Source of the DNA: Asterias rubens
Lineage: Eukaryota > Echinodermata > Asteroidea > Forcipulatida > Asteriidae
Direction: 5' to 3'
Assembly: GCF_902459465.1 (NCBI RefSeq)
Contig: NC_047080.1
Coordinates: forward strand, 6,673,214 to 6,737,213
Length of the DNA stretch: 64,000 nucleotides
Numbering within the stretch: the stretch's first letter is position 1; every line of letters starts with the position of its first letter. Position numbers and translations under genes: made by a program. Below the pieces are notes generated by a model. It was not told the origin of the DNA and did no database searches. It saw only the letters and a list, made by a program, of their open reading frames with translations. This document shows positions 20,797 through 33,500 of this stretch, piece by piece.

Positions 20797-21176
20797 TTAA
20801 AGACACTGGACACTATTGGTATAATTGTCAAGGACCAGTCTTCTCACTTGGTGTATCTCAAAATTATGTATAAAATAAAGCTGTGAAAGTTTGAGCTCAA
20901 ATGGTCGTCGAAGTTGCGAGATAATAATGAAAGAAAAAAACACCCTTGTAACACTAAGTTTTGTGCGTTTAGATGCTTGATTTCGAGACCTCAAGTTCTA
21001 AATCTGAGGTCTCGAAATCAAATTCGTGGAGAATTATTCTTTCTCCAAAACTACGTCACTTCAGAGGGAGCTGTTTCTAACAATGTTTTATACCACCAAC
21101 CCGTCTCCCCGTTACTCGTAGGGTTTATGCTAACCATTATTTTGAGTAATTACCAATAGTGTCCACTGGCTTTAAA
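20797..21176. repeat. Palindromic family A copy, complete
   Basis: Begins GACACTGGACACTATTGG and ends CCAATAGTGTCCACTGGC. The centre is an inverted pair, TTTCGAGACCTCAAGTTC with GAGGTCTCGAAATCAAA. Terminal repeats of about 25 bp, a size near 380 bp and no coding capacity fit a MITE. Confidence 0.85.
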
Positions 21177-21617
21177 GGCAGTGCTCTAATAGTAGAGCAG
21201 AAGTGTGGCTAATTTATTACGAACTTGATTGCTACTCTATCAAACATAATGATCCAAACTATGTGTAACTCTTTGGTCAAGGCGGCCGCTACCCTAGCCC
21301 TATATAGGACTCTTCCTCTAGTACACAGTACAATACGAAAGTGTAAGGCCGCCAGGGTTACCGCTACCCATGCTTTGAATAATAAATACTTATGAAATCA
21401 GATTGATGTGTCATTGTTATTATTATGTCGTCCGATAGAGTAAAAGTATTTTTCAGGCGTATACGCAAAGCGAAGGAGCATAAAATGACGGGTTTTATTT
21501 TGTTTCTTGCAAATTTCCCCGCATGTTTCCATCCCCAAGGCAAACACTAATTGACAATATTGTGTAGATGGGTGACCCTGTAGTTGTGTCGGTTTCTATA
21601 ACTAGTTTTGGTGGTTT

Positions 21618-22166
21618 TTGTGGGTCAGATTTGTTTCAGTGCATAGAACTGGGTTCCCGGTTTATCATCTTCAATATCATCTGATGCTGTGGGGTTTTTC
21701 TTTCTTGAGTTTTTCCGTGTGTTTTCACGGTTACCACATGGTTACCAACAGGCAAAACACACATATACCGCAAGAAACAGAAGAAACATGCCCGCGGCAT
21801 CCGACTTCTACTCTACATTTTATGGGAAGTAGAGTCGGGCAGCGCGCAGTAGTCGCGCAACCAGCAGAGAGCACCCGCTGCAACTCGACTATCTCACTGC
21901 GTGGGACTATAAACAAGTCTACGATTAGCGCAGAATTTGGCGATAAACGGAGCTATGAAGTTGTGCCCTGTGGTCTTGAACAAATTTTGTACACAGAACG
22001 TGTAGGGAACCATGGGGGAATGGGTTATCACTTGCGGGCGCCTTTTCCCGCCGCCGATAGCTTCATTCGACGGCGGGGTTTCAAGACAAGTGCGAACGTC
22101 ATACATCTTGTGGAGGATTCAATCGTCATATTTCCGGATACTGAAATGGAATATAAGTATGATTAA
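21618..22166 (+). CDS. Unrecognised ORF (182 codons)
   Basis: An open frame of 182 codons. The N-terminal 50 residues contain a hydrophobic run (LMLWGFSFLSFSVCF) that could be a signal or membrane segment, followed by a Thr/Ser- and Arg-containing region and an acidic end. Family not recognised. The second half (about 21920-22145, containing AGCGCAGAATTTGGCGATAA) recurs in diverged form at about 23525-23650 without an open frame, so this region belongs to a tandem unit rather than a unique gene. It could be an exon of a decaying duplicated gene or chance. Confidence 0.25.
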   Translation: MWVRFVSVHRTGFPVYHLQYHLMLWGFSFLSFSVCFHGYHMVTNRQNTHIPQETEETCPRHPTSTLHFMGSRVGQRAVVAQPAESTRCNSTISLRGTINKSTISAEFGDKRSYEVVPCGLEQILYTERVGNHGGMGYHLRAPFPAADSFIRRRGFKTSANVIHLVEDSIVIFPDTEMEYKYD

Positions 22167-24890
22167 ACCTTAATATTCACTTATATGGTATACATGTACG
22201 TGCTTACTGTGGTGTTGTAGATAGGGATATGTGAATGCATGGTGAATGTCAGTGAAGACGTTCGATTTTAATCGTTAGTTTCAATTTGTAAATTAGCACG
22301 ACATATTTATACGTATACATGTATCTGACATGACAGCACGACTAAGTATAGTGACATTTTTAATGATGGTGATTTTACAGGCAATCTAATAACCTGGCAT
22401 GCTCGGCGCGGTGTCCCTCTTGCTATATAAATACTAAGGACCAATTGTGAGGTATTTCATAGGGACCCCAACGGAAATAAGCCAAAGATAAAAATTGGCT
22501 TTATTGGGTTATCCTTGTATATTTTTGTGTCCTATTTTTATTGTGTTCAAAATTAGTTTATCTTATTTCATCGTCTGTTTCCGATTGCTGTGTATGTATT
22601 TTTGACATGTTTTTATCCAAATAAATTCAAATCAAATCAAATCAAGTCAATGATAGTAAACCTGGCACGCTCTGCGCGGTCTCCCTCTGTGCTGTGTGTA
22701 CTTTATTAAGCCCCAAGTTGGGTATTTCATAGGAGCCCAAGATATTGGCTTAGGGTTATCCTTGGATATTTTTGTGTCTTTTTTTTATTGTGTTCTAAAT
22801 TAATTTGTCTTAATTCATCTTCTTTTTCTCCCAATGTTGTGTAGGTTTGCGATCGTCATAATTTAGGATACTGAAATGAAACTTAAGTGTATTCTTATAT
22901 ACTTATGAACTTGTTGGTAAACATATTTACCATGGTGTTGTAGAAAGGGATGTCAATGAAAATTATTGCTGGATGTCGGTGAAGACATTTGGTTCCAAAC
23001 GTTGGTTCAGTTTGTAAATATAACACGACTATCTCATTTTTAATGAAAGTAATTTTATAAGCAACTTACTAATATAGCCTGGCATGCTCTGCGCGGTGTC
23101 TCTCTCTGAGCCGTGTGTACGTTAAGGACCAAGATGGGTAGTCAGAGACATCCCAATGGTTTATTCGGTTATCCTAGGATATTTTTTTACGTGTTCTTAG
23201 TTAATTTATTTTATTCCATCGTCTTTTCTCCTATTGTGTATGTATTGTTAACATTCAAACAAATTCAAAGTGTTGTTCGTGGCGGGGTATGACATTAATA
23301 TTGTGAGAGTTTTTAAGGAACTGTAATCAGTGGATAATGAATTTGTTCTACCACGGTCATTGGTGCAAACATTGGTACTTGTATGTCTACAAGTGAAGTT
23401 AAAGACGCTGTTAATATTTATAAATTTATAACTGTTTTTTTTTGAGTCAATTTGTAAACAAAAATCGCCTTTGAAAAGCACTACATCAGAGGCAATTTGT
23501 ATGTACATAAAAAAAGGTTGAACGGCTATAAGCGCAGAATTTGGCGATAAGCAAAATAGGGTATGCTTGCAGCGCCTTTTCCCGCCGGCGATATGCTACG
23601 GCTACGTCCGATGTCGGGGCTCGAGTGTGACATCTTGTTGAGGTTTCAATCGTCATAATTCCGGGTACTGAAATGAAACTAATTATATTTTTATAAACCT
23701 TAACATTCACTTATTGTGTACGCGCTTACTTTGGTGTTGTAGAAAGGGATGCGAGTGTCGGTGAAGACGTTCGGTTCCAATCGCCGTTTTCAATTTGTAA
23801 ATATAACACGACTATAGGGCGTAGTGACACTATAATGATAATAATTTTATAGGCAACTTGATAGTAGCCTGGCATGCTCTGCGCGGTGTCCTTCTGTGTT
23901 GTGTGTAATTTAAGCACCAAGTTGGGTGTTTCATAGGGACCAAACAGAAATAAGCCACAGATATTGGCTTTATTGGGTTATCCTTGTATATTTTTGTGTC
24001 CTATTTTTATTGTGTTTCTAACTGATTTATCTTATTTCATCGTCTTTTCTCCTATTGTTGTGTTTGTATTTTGAAATGTTTTTTATCTGAATAAATTCAA
24101 ATCAAACCAAATCAAAGTGTTGTTCTCAGCAAGGTATGTAATTGTAGTATAGATACTAATTGTACAAAGACTGTGGTGTCGATAATTGTTATAATTGATT
24201 AGTCTGGTCTGTGTCATTTTTTTTCTTTCTGTTTTTGGTTGCTTTTGTTTTTTGTCCTTGTTGTCAAAGTCCTTGTCTGTCTGTTGAAATCACGTTCACT
24301 TCTGTAGTTATTCTCTTCAAATTTTATACATTGCATCCGTCCTTCATTTTTATGTTCATCAATATTTGTTTTCTAGTGCATGCTTAAATTGTTATTGTCG
24401 ACGTGAAAAATAAATGTTCATTAATTGATTGATTGATATTGTGGGATGTTTTTAAGGAACTGTTATCAGTGGATAATAAATTTGTTCTACCACGGTCATT
24501 GGTGCAAACATGTTCTTGTTGGTCTACATATCTTATTTAATAAATAAAAGTCGCTGTTAATATTTATAAGCGTAAATTGGTTTACATGAGTTTCTTCATA
24601 AAGAGACTCCCTTGTTTGAGTCAGTTTGCTAGATGTCAGTGAAGACATTTGGTTCCAATCGTCTGTTTCAATTTCTAAATATAAAACGACTGTAGGCCCT
24701 GTTTATATTTTTAATGATTGTAATTTTATAGACAACTTGATAGTAGCCTGCTGCTCTGCGCGGTGTACCTCTGTGCTGTGTGTACTTTAAGGACCACATT
24801 AGGTATTTCATTGGGACCCCAATGGAAATAAGCTTTATTGGGTCACCTTGGATATTTGTATAACCTTGGGATGTCAAGAGATGTTCGGAC
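22130..24890. repeat. Diverged tandem array, ~0.7-1.0 kb units
   Basis: Four diverged units are marked by TACTGAAATGRAA (about 22139, 22870, 23667), TGGTGTTGTAGAAAGGGATG, GTGAAGACRTTYGGTTCCAA (about 22253, 22980, 23760, 24640) and CTGGCATGCTCTGCGCGGTG (about 22396, 22668, 23080, 23870, 24750). Two units end with AAATAAATTCAAATCAAAT, resembling the 3' end of a non-LTR retroelement. Segment GGAACTGTAATCAGTGGATA recurs at about 23318 and 24458. No intact coding frame was seen. Confidence 0.6.
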
Positions 24891-25014
24891 TGAACACCTA
24901 GTCAGTAGGGAATGACAGTCTTTTATTGGCTCAATATTCATGTAAATGTTAACGTTTTGATAAAGTGGCTTTATAAACCAACCCTCTGCATTGATGAAAC
25001 GATAACTGTACACG

Positions 25015-25100
25015 GGGCAGTGTACTGTAGTATGCACAGACACATGTTGTGCGTGGGGCAGTGTACTGTAGTATGCACAGACACATGTTGTGCGTGGGGG
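25015..25100. repeat. 41-bp tandem duplication
   Basis: Two adjacent copies of a 41-bp unit beginning GGGGCAGTGTACTGTAGTAT (about 25015 and 25056). Small minisatellite. Confidence 0.8.
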
Positions 25101-25279
25101 TGTATGGCGTGGCCATCTGCGGGACACACTCACACCGCACAAACCAGCGCACTGACCAATCGACGTGCCTAGGATTGGCGCAAATTTGTGTTTTTTGTTG
25201 TTTAAATAAGATTATCTTAAAAAATATTAAGATGTGTATTATGAATTTAAAAACAAACAGGGTTGTCAGCAAAACCTTT

Positions 25280-26048
25280 GTTTCTTTTTAAAAGCTCAAT
25301 ATAAAGTAAGGGGGGCCAAATTGACACTGTTCAAATGTGGTGTGGGGGGCAACGGCCCCCTGGTGTCACCGCCGTTCATCCTTTACACTTATTGTTAGAC
25401 CTATTTTTTTTTTAACAATGAGAAAAAGACGTGATTACCATTGGCGCTTCAGCTTGCTAAAGGCGAAGAGGTAACGGCCCGCGGGGTTCCCTGCATGAGG
25501 CATGCTCCGGCTCCCGCCGGGTAGTTTATCTAAAACACAAATGTCCCATTATGGGGCTAGGACCTGATTATCCTCAATGAGCATTCCTTTAACACTATTT
25601 TTGCACAGTCTGGCTCTGTAGTGTTATTGTTCGATGTATAAGGGAATTGAGGGGGAACCAGACGCGTAAAAGGTCCCATTATGGAACTAGGACACATTTC
25701 TCCTCGTTTAGCATACCTTCTACACTATTTTCTGCTCAGTCTGGCTCCTGTATTTTTTATTGCCTTTTTGTATTTATAAGGGTATGCTGGGGTAGCCAGA
25801 CAAACTATTAGCTTCAGTACACGCAACCAATGGGAAAACAAATTCCGCTGAAGATTTGCATGCCTGGTTTTCGCTTTATCAAAATTGTTGATAATATTGA
25901 ACAAATTATGATATATCAACATTTTCTATATTTCGATATGATTAAAAATTTCACATCCGCGGTATCTATCTCAAAAAAAAATGTTGTGTATTAAGTGTTA
26001 ACGATATATCGACTGTGTTATCTAGCTGAACAGTAAAAAATGTAAATG
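25280..26048. repeat. Intergenic with a ~128-bp diverged duplication
   Basis: Diverged direct repeats carry GTCCCATTATGGGGCTAGGAC (about 25543) and GTCCCATTATGGAACTAGGAC (about 25673), each followed by CAGTCTGGCTC. A GC-rich patch with CCGGCTCCCGCCGGG lies at about 25509. No gene recognised. Confidence 0.6.
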
Positions 26049-26270
26049 TTTACGCAGATGGTGGTCTGTTGACTTTGTAACCTTGTTTACGCAGATGGTG
26101 GTCAGTTAACTTTGTAACCTTGTTTACGCAGATGGTGGTCAGTTAACTTTGTAACCTTGTTTACGCAGATGGTGGTCAGTTAACTTTGTAACCTTGTTTA
26201 CGCAGATGGTGGTCAGTTAACTTTGTAACCTTGTTTACGCAGATGGTGGTCAGTTAACTTTGTAACCTTG
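26049..26270. repeat. 37-bp minisatellite, 6 copies
   Basis: Six contiguous 37-bp units, each beginning TTTACGCAGATGGTGGTC and ending TTTGTAACCTTG. Only the first copy differs (CTGTTG instead of CAGTTA), so homogenisation is recent. No spacers, so not a CRISPR array. Confidence 0.95.
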
Positions 26271-26984
26271 TAACTGTCACTCTTGAATAGTCTCTACTGG
26301 TCATTTGTTGTGGGTTGGTTCTGACAGAGTTAAATAAAATTTTGAACTCGCATTTCAGACAAATTTTAACATTGTTAATGTTCATGTATTTTTAAATTGT
26401 CTTCGCTTTGCGTTTTTTTTATCCACTGTTTTATCTTTTAAATAAACATTTTATTTGGTTCTAATACAGTATATTTATGTCATCAGCAAATTGAACAATA
26501 ACAAACACATTGTGCCAATCTCTTTTATATATGACCCTGGGTTATTTCTTCATTTTTGTACAACTGCTTAATTATTTGCTTACTGATTTGTTGTTATTCC
26601 TGTAATCTTGTGAATGTAAAGCGTTGTGAGATTTCATGTAACACCTTATAACATTAAGAATAAATTCCTTTTAATTTGATTTATTTGTTGAGTCCTACGT
26701 GGTGATGACGTTGTTAGAGAACTGTTTCTTCCTCGCAGTCATCTGTTTTCTGATCGTCAACTAACTTTCTATGGATCGCAGTCATCTGTTTTCATAGCAT
26801 CAACTAACTTTCTATGGATCGTTCTCCTCTCCAACCACGACACTTTGGGAATGCCAAAGTCACCCACCTCATCTATTAATGGCCATGGACGTATGAACTT
26901 AGACCACTGATAACCATTTTCTTAGTGGTGTCAACCATTAGGCCCCTCGTATATGAACGCTCTACGCGGCCAAGGGTATCGATC
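26271..26984. other. Intergenic with a short tandem duplication
   Basis: Near 26740-26822 a ~48-bp unit with CGCAGTCATCTGTTTTC and CAACTAACTTTCTATGGATC is present twice. The rest is AT-rich and unassigned. Confidence 0.5.
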
Positions 26985-27490
26985 GGTTCTAGTTATAGGT
27001 GTAGGTAGGCATTTAATATCTTATACACTGTTACCTATGTTATCATTGTAATGTTAACAAAACTTTAGTCCCTAAACAGGTTGCCTGGATCCAAAGCTCC
27101 GTCACCTTCCCTGGTTACTAACTGTATTCTTTTTGTTGTCAATCAGGACGAGGCTCTTTGATGTATGGAGCGCTCTGCGCGGCAAAGCGAATTGGTCAGT
27201 TCTAGTTAGGTGGGCATTAAATATCTTATACACTGTTACCTATGCTATCATATATGTAATGTTAACAAAACTTTGTTTCCTAAACAGGTTGCCTGGATCC
27301 AAAGCTCCGTCGTCTTCCCTGGTTACTAACTGTATTCTTTTTGTTGTCAATCAGGACGAGGCTCTTTGATGTATGGAGCGCTCTGCGCGACAAAGCAAAT
27401 TGGTCGGTTCTAGTTAGGCGGGCATTAAATATCTTATACACTGTTACCTATGTTATCATATATGTAATGTTAACAAAACTTTATTTCCAA
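26985..27490. repeat. ~210-bp tandem repeat flanking the satellite
   Basis: TCTAGTT anchors at 26988, 27201 and 27409 mark units of 213 and 208 bp. Each contains GGCATTAAATATCTTATACAC, AATGTTAACAAAACTTT, CAGGTTGCCTGGATCCAAAG and a GGAGCGCTCTGCGCG palindrome. The third copy is truncated where the 145-bp satellite begins. Confidence 0.85.
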
Positions 27491-27504
27491 ACAGGTTGTT
27501 CCAA

Positions 27505-30500
27505 CTCGATCCTTTAAGAGAACCTACTCTGCGGTAGTAGATGTAGATTGGCACACGTTTCTATGATACTTGCGAATATGGAAATATATTGAAGGGATAC
27601 AAACTCTTTATGAGGCGGTGACGTCAATAGCGAATTGGAAGTAGGTAGACTGGCACTCTACCTAACAAGTTTTTATGATACTTGCGAATATGGGAATATA
27701 TTGAAGGGATACAAACTCTTTATGGTGCAGTTACCTTAATAGCGAGAAGTCCACTCGATCCACTAAGAGAACCTACTCTGCGGTAGTAAGTAGACTGGCA
27801 CTCTACCCAACGAATTCCTATGATACTTGCGAATATGGGAGTATATGGAAGGAATAAGAACTCACTCCGGTGCAGTGAGCTCAATAGAGAGAAGTCAGAT
27901 CGATCCAATAAGAGAACCTACTCTGCGGAAGTAGGTAGACTGGCACTCTACCTAACAAATTTCTATGATACTTGCGAATATGCGAATAAATTGAAGGAAT
28001 AAGAACTCACTCCGGTGCAGTGACGTTCTGAGCGAGAAGTCCACTCGATCCACTAAGAGAACCTACTCTGCGGTAGTAGGTAGACTGGCACCCTATGTAA
28101 CAAATTTCTATTATACTTGCGAATATGGGATTGTATTGAAGGAATAAGAACTCACTCCAGGGAAGTGACCTTCTGAGCGAGAAGTCCGATCGATCCAATA
28201 AGAGAACCTACGGTGCGGAAGTAGGTAGACTGGCACTCTACCTAACAAGTTTCTATGACACTTGCGAATATGGGAATATATTGAAGGAATAAGAACTCAC
28301 TCCGATGCAGTGACCTTAATAGCGAGAAGTCCACTCGATCCACTAAGAGAACCTACTCTGCGGTAGTAGGTAGACTGGCACTCTACGTAACAATTTCCTA
28401 TGATACTTGCGAATATGGGATTGTATTGAAGGAATAAGAACTCAAGGGAAGTGACGTTCTGAGCGAGAAGTCCACTCGATCCACTAAGAGAACCTACTCT
28501 GCGGTAGTAGGTAGACTGGCACTCCACGTAACAATTTCCTATGATATTTGCGAATATGGGATTGTATTGAAGGAATAAGAACTCACTCCGGTGCAGTGAC
28601 GTTCTGAGCGAGAAGTCCAATCGATCCAATAAGAGAACCTACTCTGCGGTAGTAGGTAGACTGGCACTCTACCTAACAAGTTTCTATGATACTTGCGAAT
28701 ATGGGAATATATTGAAGGAATAAAAACTCACTCCGGTGCAGTGACGTTCTGAGCGAGAAAACCAATCGATCCAATAAGAGAACCTACTCTGCGGTAGTAG
28801 GTAGACTGGCACTCTACGAAACAAATTCCTGTGATACTTGCGAATATGGGAATATATTGAAGGAATAAGATCTCACTCTGGTGCAGTGACCTAAATAGCG
28901 AGAAGTCCACTCGATCCACTAAGAGAACCTACTCTGCGGTAGTAGGTAGACTGGCACTCTACGTAACAATTTCCTATGATACTTGCGAATATGGGATTGT
29001 ATTGAAGGAATAAGAACTCAAGGGAAGTGACGTTCTGAGCGAGAAGTCCACTCGATCCACTAAGAGAACCTACTCTGCGGTAGTAGGTAGACTGGCACTC
29101 CACGTAACAATTTCCTATGATATTTGCGAATATGGGATTGTATTGAAGGAATAAGAACTCACTCCGGTGCAGTGACGTTCTGAGCGAGAAGTCCAATCGA
29201 TCCAATAAGAGAACCTACTCTGCGGTAGTAGGTAGACTGGCACTCTACCTAACAAGTTTCTATGATACTTGCGAATATGGGAATATATTGAAGGAATAAG
29301 AACTCACTCCGGTGCAGTGACGTTCTGAGCGAGAAAACCAATCGATCCAATAAGAGAACCTACTCTGCGGTAGTAGGTAGACTGGCACTCTACGAAACAA
29401 ATTCCTGCGATACTTGCGAATATGGGAATATATTGACGGAATAAGATCTCACTCTGGTGCAGTGACCTAAATAGCGTGAAGTCCACTCGATCCACTAAGA
29501 GAACCTACTCTGCGGTAGTAGGTAGACTGGCACTCTACGTAACAATTTCCTATGATACTTGCGAATATGGGATTGTATTTAAGGAATAAGAACTCACTCC
29601 GGTGCAGTGACGTTCTGAGCGAGAAGTCCGATCGATCCAATAAGAGAACCTACGGTGCGGAAGTAGGTAGACTGGCACTCTACCTAACAAGTTTCTATAA
29701 TACTTGCGAATATGGGAATATTTTGAAGGAATAAGAACTCACTCCGGTGCAGTGACGTTCTGAGCGAGAACTCCAATCGATCCAATAAGAAAACCTACTC
29801 TGCGGTAGTAGGTAGACTGGCACTCTACGAAACAAATTCCTACGATACTTGCGAATATGGGAATATATTAAAGGAATAAGATCTCACTCTGGTGCAGTGA
29901 CCTAATTAGCGAGAAGTCCACTCGATCCACTAAGAGAACCTACTCTGCGGTAGTAGGTAGACTGGCACTCCACGTAACAATTTCCTATGATACTTGCGAA
30001 TATGGGATTATATTGAAGGAATAAGAACTCACTCCGGTGCAGTGACGTTCTGAGCGAAAACCAATCGAACCAATTAGAGAACCTACTCTGCGGTAGTAGG
30101 TAGACTGGCACTCTACGAAACAAATTCCTACGATACTTGGGAATATGGGAATATATTGAAGGAATAAGATCTCACTCTGGTGCAGTGACCTAAATAGTGA
30201 GAAGTCCACTCGATCCACTAAGAGAACCTACTCTGCGGTAGTAGGTAGACTGGCACTCTACGTAACAATTTCCTATGATACTTGCGAATATGGGATTGTA
30301 TTTAAGGAATAAGAACTCACTCCGGTGCAGTGACGTTCTGAGCGAGAAGTCCGATCGATCCAATAAGAGACCCTACTCTGCGGTAGTAGGTAGACTGGCA
30401 CTCCACGTAACAATTTCCGTTGATATTTTCGAATATGGGATTATATTGAAGGAATAAGATCTCACTCTGGTGCAGTGACCTAAATAGCGAGAAGTCCACT

Positions 30501-33500
30501 CGATCCACTAAGAGAACCTACTCTGCGGTAGTAGGTAGACTGGCACTCTACGTAACAATTTCCTATGATACTTGCGAATATGGGATTGTATTGAAGGAAT
30601 AAGAACTCACTCCGGTGCAGTGACGTTCTGAGCAAGAAGTCCGATCGATCCAATAAGAGAACCTACGGTGAGGAAGTAGGTAGACTGGCACTCTACCTAA
30701 CAAGTTTCTATGATACTTGCGAATATGGGAATATATTGAGGGAATAAGAACTCACTCCGGTGCAGTGACGTTCTGAGCGAGAAAACCAATCGATCCAATA
30801 AGAGAACCTACTCTGCGGTAGTAGGTAGATTGGCACTCTACGAAACAAATTCCTACGATACTTGCGAATATGGGAATATATTAAAGGAATAAGATCTCAC
30901 TCTGGTGCAGTGACCTAATTAGCGAGAAGTCCACTCGCTCCACTAAGAGAACCTACTCTGCGGTAGTAGGTAGACTGGCACTCCACGTAACAATTTCCTA
31001 TGATATTTGCGAATATGGGGTTGTATTGAAGGATTAAGAACTCACTCCAGGGAAGTGACGTTCTGAGCAAGAAGTCCGATCGATCCAATAAGAGAACCTA
31101 GGGTGCGGAAGTAGGTAGACTGGCACTCTACCTAACAATTTCCTATGATACTTGCGAATATGGGAGTATATGGAAGGAATAAGAACTCACTCCGGTGCAG
31201 TGAGCTCAATAGAGAGAAGTCCGATCGATCCAATAAGAGAACCTACTCTGCGGAAGTAGGTAGACTGGCACTCTACCTAACAAATTTCTATGATACTTGC
31301 GAATATGCGAATAAATTGAAGGAATAAGAACTCACTCCGGTGCAGTGACGTTCTGAGCGAGAAGTCCACTCGATCCACTAAGAGAACCTACTCTGCGGTA
31401 GTAGGTAGACTGGCACCCTATGTAACAAATTTCTATTATACTTGCGAATATGGGATTGTATTGAAGGAATAAGAACTCACTCCAGGGAAGTGACCTTCTG
31501 AGCGAGAAGTCCGATCGATCCAATAAGAGAACCTACGGTGCGGAAGTAGGTAGACTGGCACTCTACCTAACAAGTTTCTATGACACTTGCGAATATGGGA
31601 GTATATGGAAGGAATAAGAACTCACTCCGATGCAGTGACCTTAATAGCGAGAAGTCCACTCGATCCACTAAGAGAACCTACTCTGCGGTAGTAGGTAGAC
31701 TGGCACTCTACGTAACAATTTCCTATGATACTTGCGAATATGGGATTGTATTGAAGGAATAAGAACTCACTCCGGTGCAGTGACGTTCTGAGCGAGAAGT
31801 CCAATCGATCCAATAAGAGAACCTACTCTGCGGTAGTAGGTAGACTGGCACTCCACGTAACAATTTCCTATGATATTTGCGAATATAGGATTGTATTGAA
31901 GGAATAAGAACTCACTCCGGTGCAGTGACGTTCTGAGCGAGAAGTCCAATCGATCCAATAAGAGAACCTACTCTGCGGTAGTAGGTAGACTGGCACTCTA
32001 CCTAACAAGTTTCTATGATACTTGCGAATATGGGAATATATTGAAGGAATAAAAACTCACTCCGGTGCAGTGACGTTCTGAGCGAGAAAACCAATCGATC
32101 CAATAAGAGAACCTACTCTGCGGTAGTAGGTAGACTGGCACTCTACGAAACAAATTCCTGTGATACTTGCGAATATGGGAATATATTGAAGGAATAAGAT
32201 CTCACTCTGGTGCAGTGACCTAAATAGCGAGAAGTCCACTCGATCCACTAAGAGAACCTACTCTGCGGTAGTAGGTAGACTGGCACTCTACGTAACAATT
32301 TCCTATGATACTTGCGAATATGGGATTGTATTGAAGGAATAAGAACTCAAGGGAAGTGACGTTCTGAGCGAGAAGTCCACTCGATCCACTAAGAGAACCT
32401 ACTCTGCGGTAGTAGGTAGACTGGCACTCCACGTAACAATTTCCTATGATATTTGCGAATATGGGATTGTATTGAAGGAATAAGAACTCACTCCGGTGCA
32501 GTGACGTTCTGAGCGAGAAGTCCAATCGATCCAATAAGAGAACCTACTCTGCGGTAGTAGGTAGACTGGCACTCTACCTAACAAGTTTCTATGATACTTG
32601 CGAATATGGGAATATATTGAAGGAATAAGAACTCACTCCGGTGCAGTGACGTTCTGAGCGAGAAAACCAATCGATCCAATAAGAGAACCTACTCTGCGGT
32701 AGTAGGTAGACTGGCACTCTACGAAACAAATTCCTGCGATACTTGCGAATATGGGAATATATTGAAGGAATAAGATCTCACTCTGGTGCAGTGACCTAAA
32801 TAGCGTGAAGTCCACTCGATCCACTAAGAGAACCTACTCTGCGGTAGTAGGTAGACTGGCACTCTACGTAACAATTTCCTATGATACTTGCGAATATGGG
32901 ATTGTATTTAAGGAATAAGAACTCACTCCGGTGCAGTGACGTTCTGAGCGAGAAGTCCGATCGATCCAATAAGAGAACCTACGGTGCGGAAGTAGGTAGA
33001 CTGGCACTCTACCTAACAAGTTTCTATAATACTTGCGAATATGGGAATATTTTGAAGGAATAAGAACTCACTCCGGTGCAGTGACGTTCTGAGCGAGAAC
33101 TCCAATCGATCCAATAAGAAAACCTACTCTGCGGTAGTAGGTAGACTGGCACTCTACGAAACAAATTCCTACGATACTTGCGAATATGGGAATATATTAA
33201 AGGAATAAGATCTCACTCTGGTGCAGTGACCTAATTAGCGAGAAGTCCACTCGATCCACTAAGAGAACCTACTCTGCGGTAGTAGGTAGACTGGCACTCT
33301 ACCTAACAATTTCCTATGATACTTGCGAATATGGGATTATATTGAAGGAATAAGAACTCACTCCGGTGCAGTGACGTTCTGAGCGAGAAGTCCGATCGAT
33401 CCAATAAGAGACCCTACTCTGCGGTAGTAGGTAGACTGGCACTCCACGTAACAATTTCCGTTGATATTTTCGAATATGGGATTATATTGAAGGAATAAGA

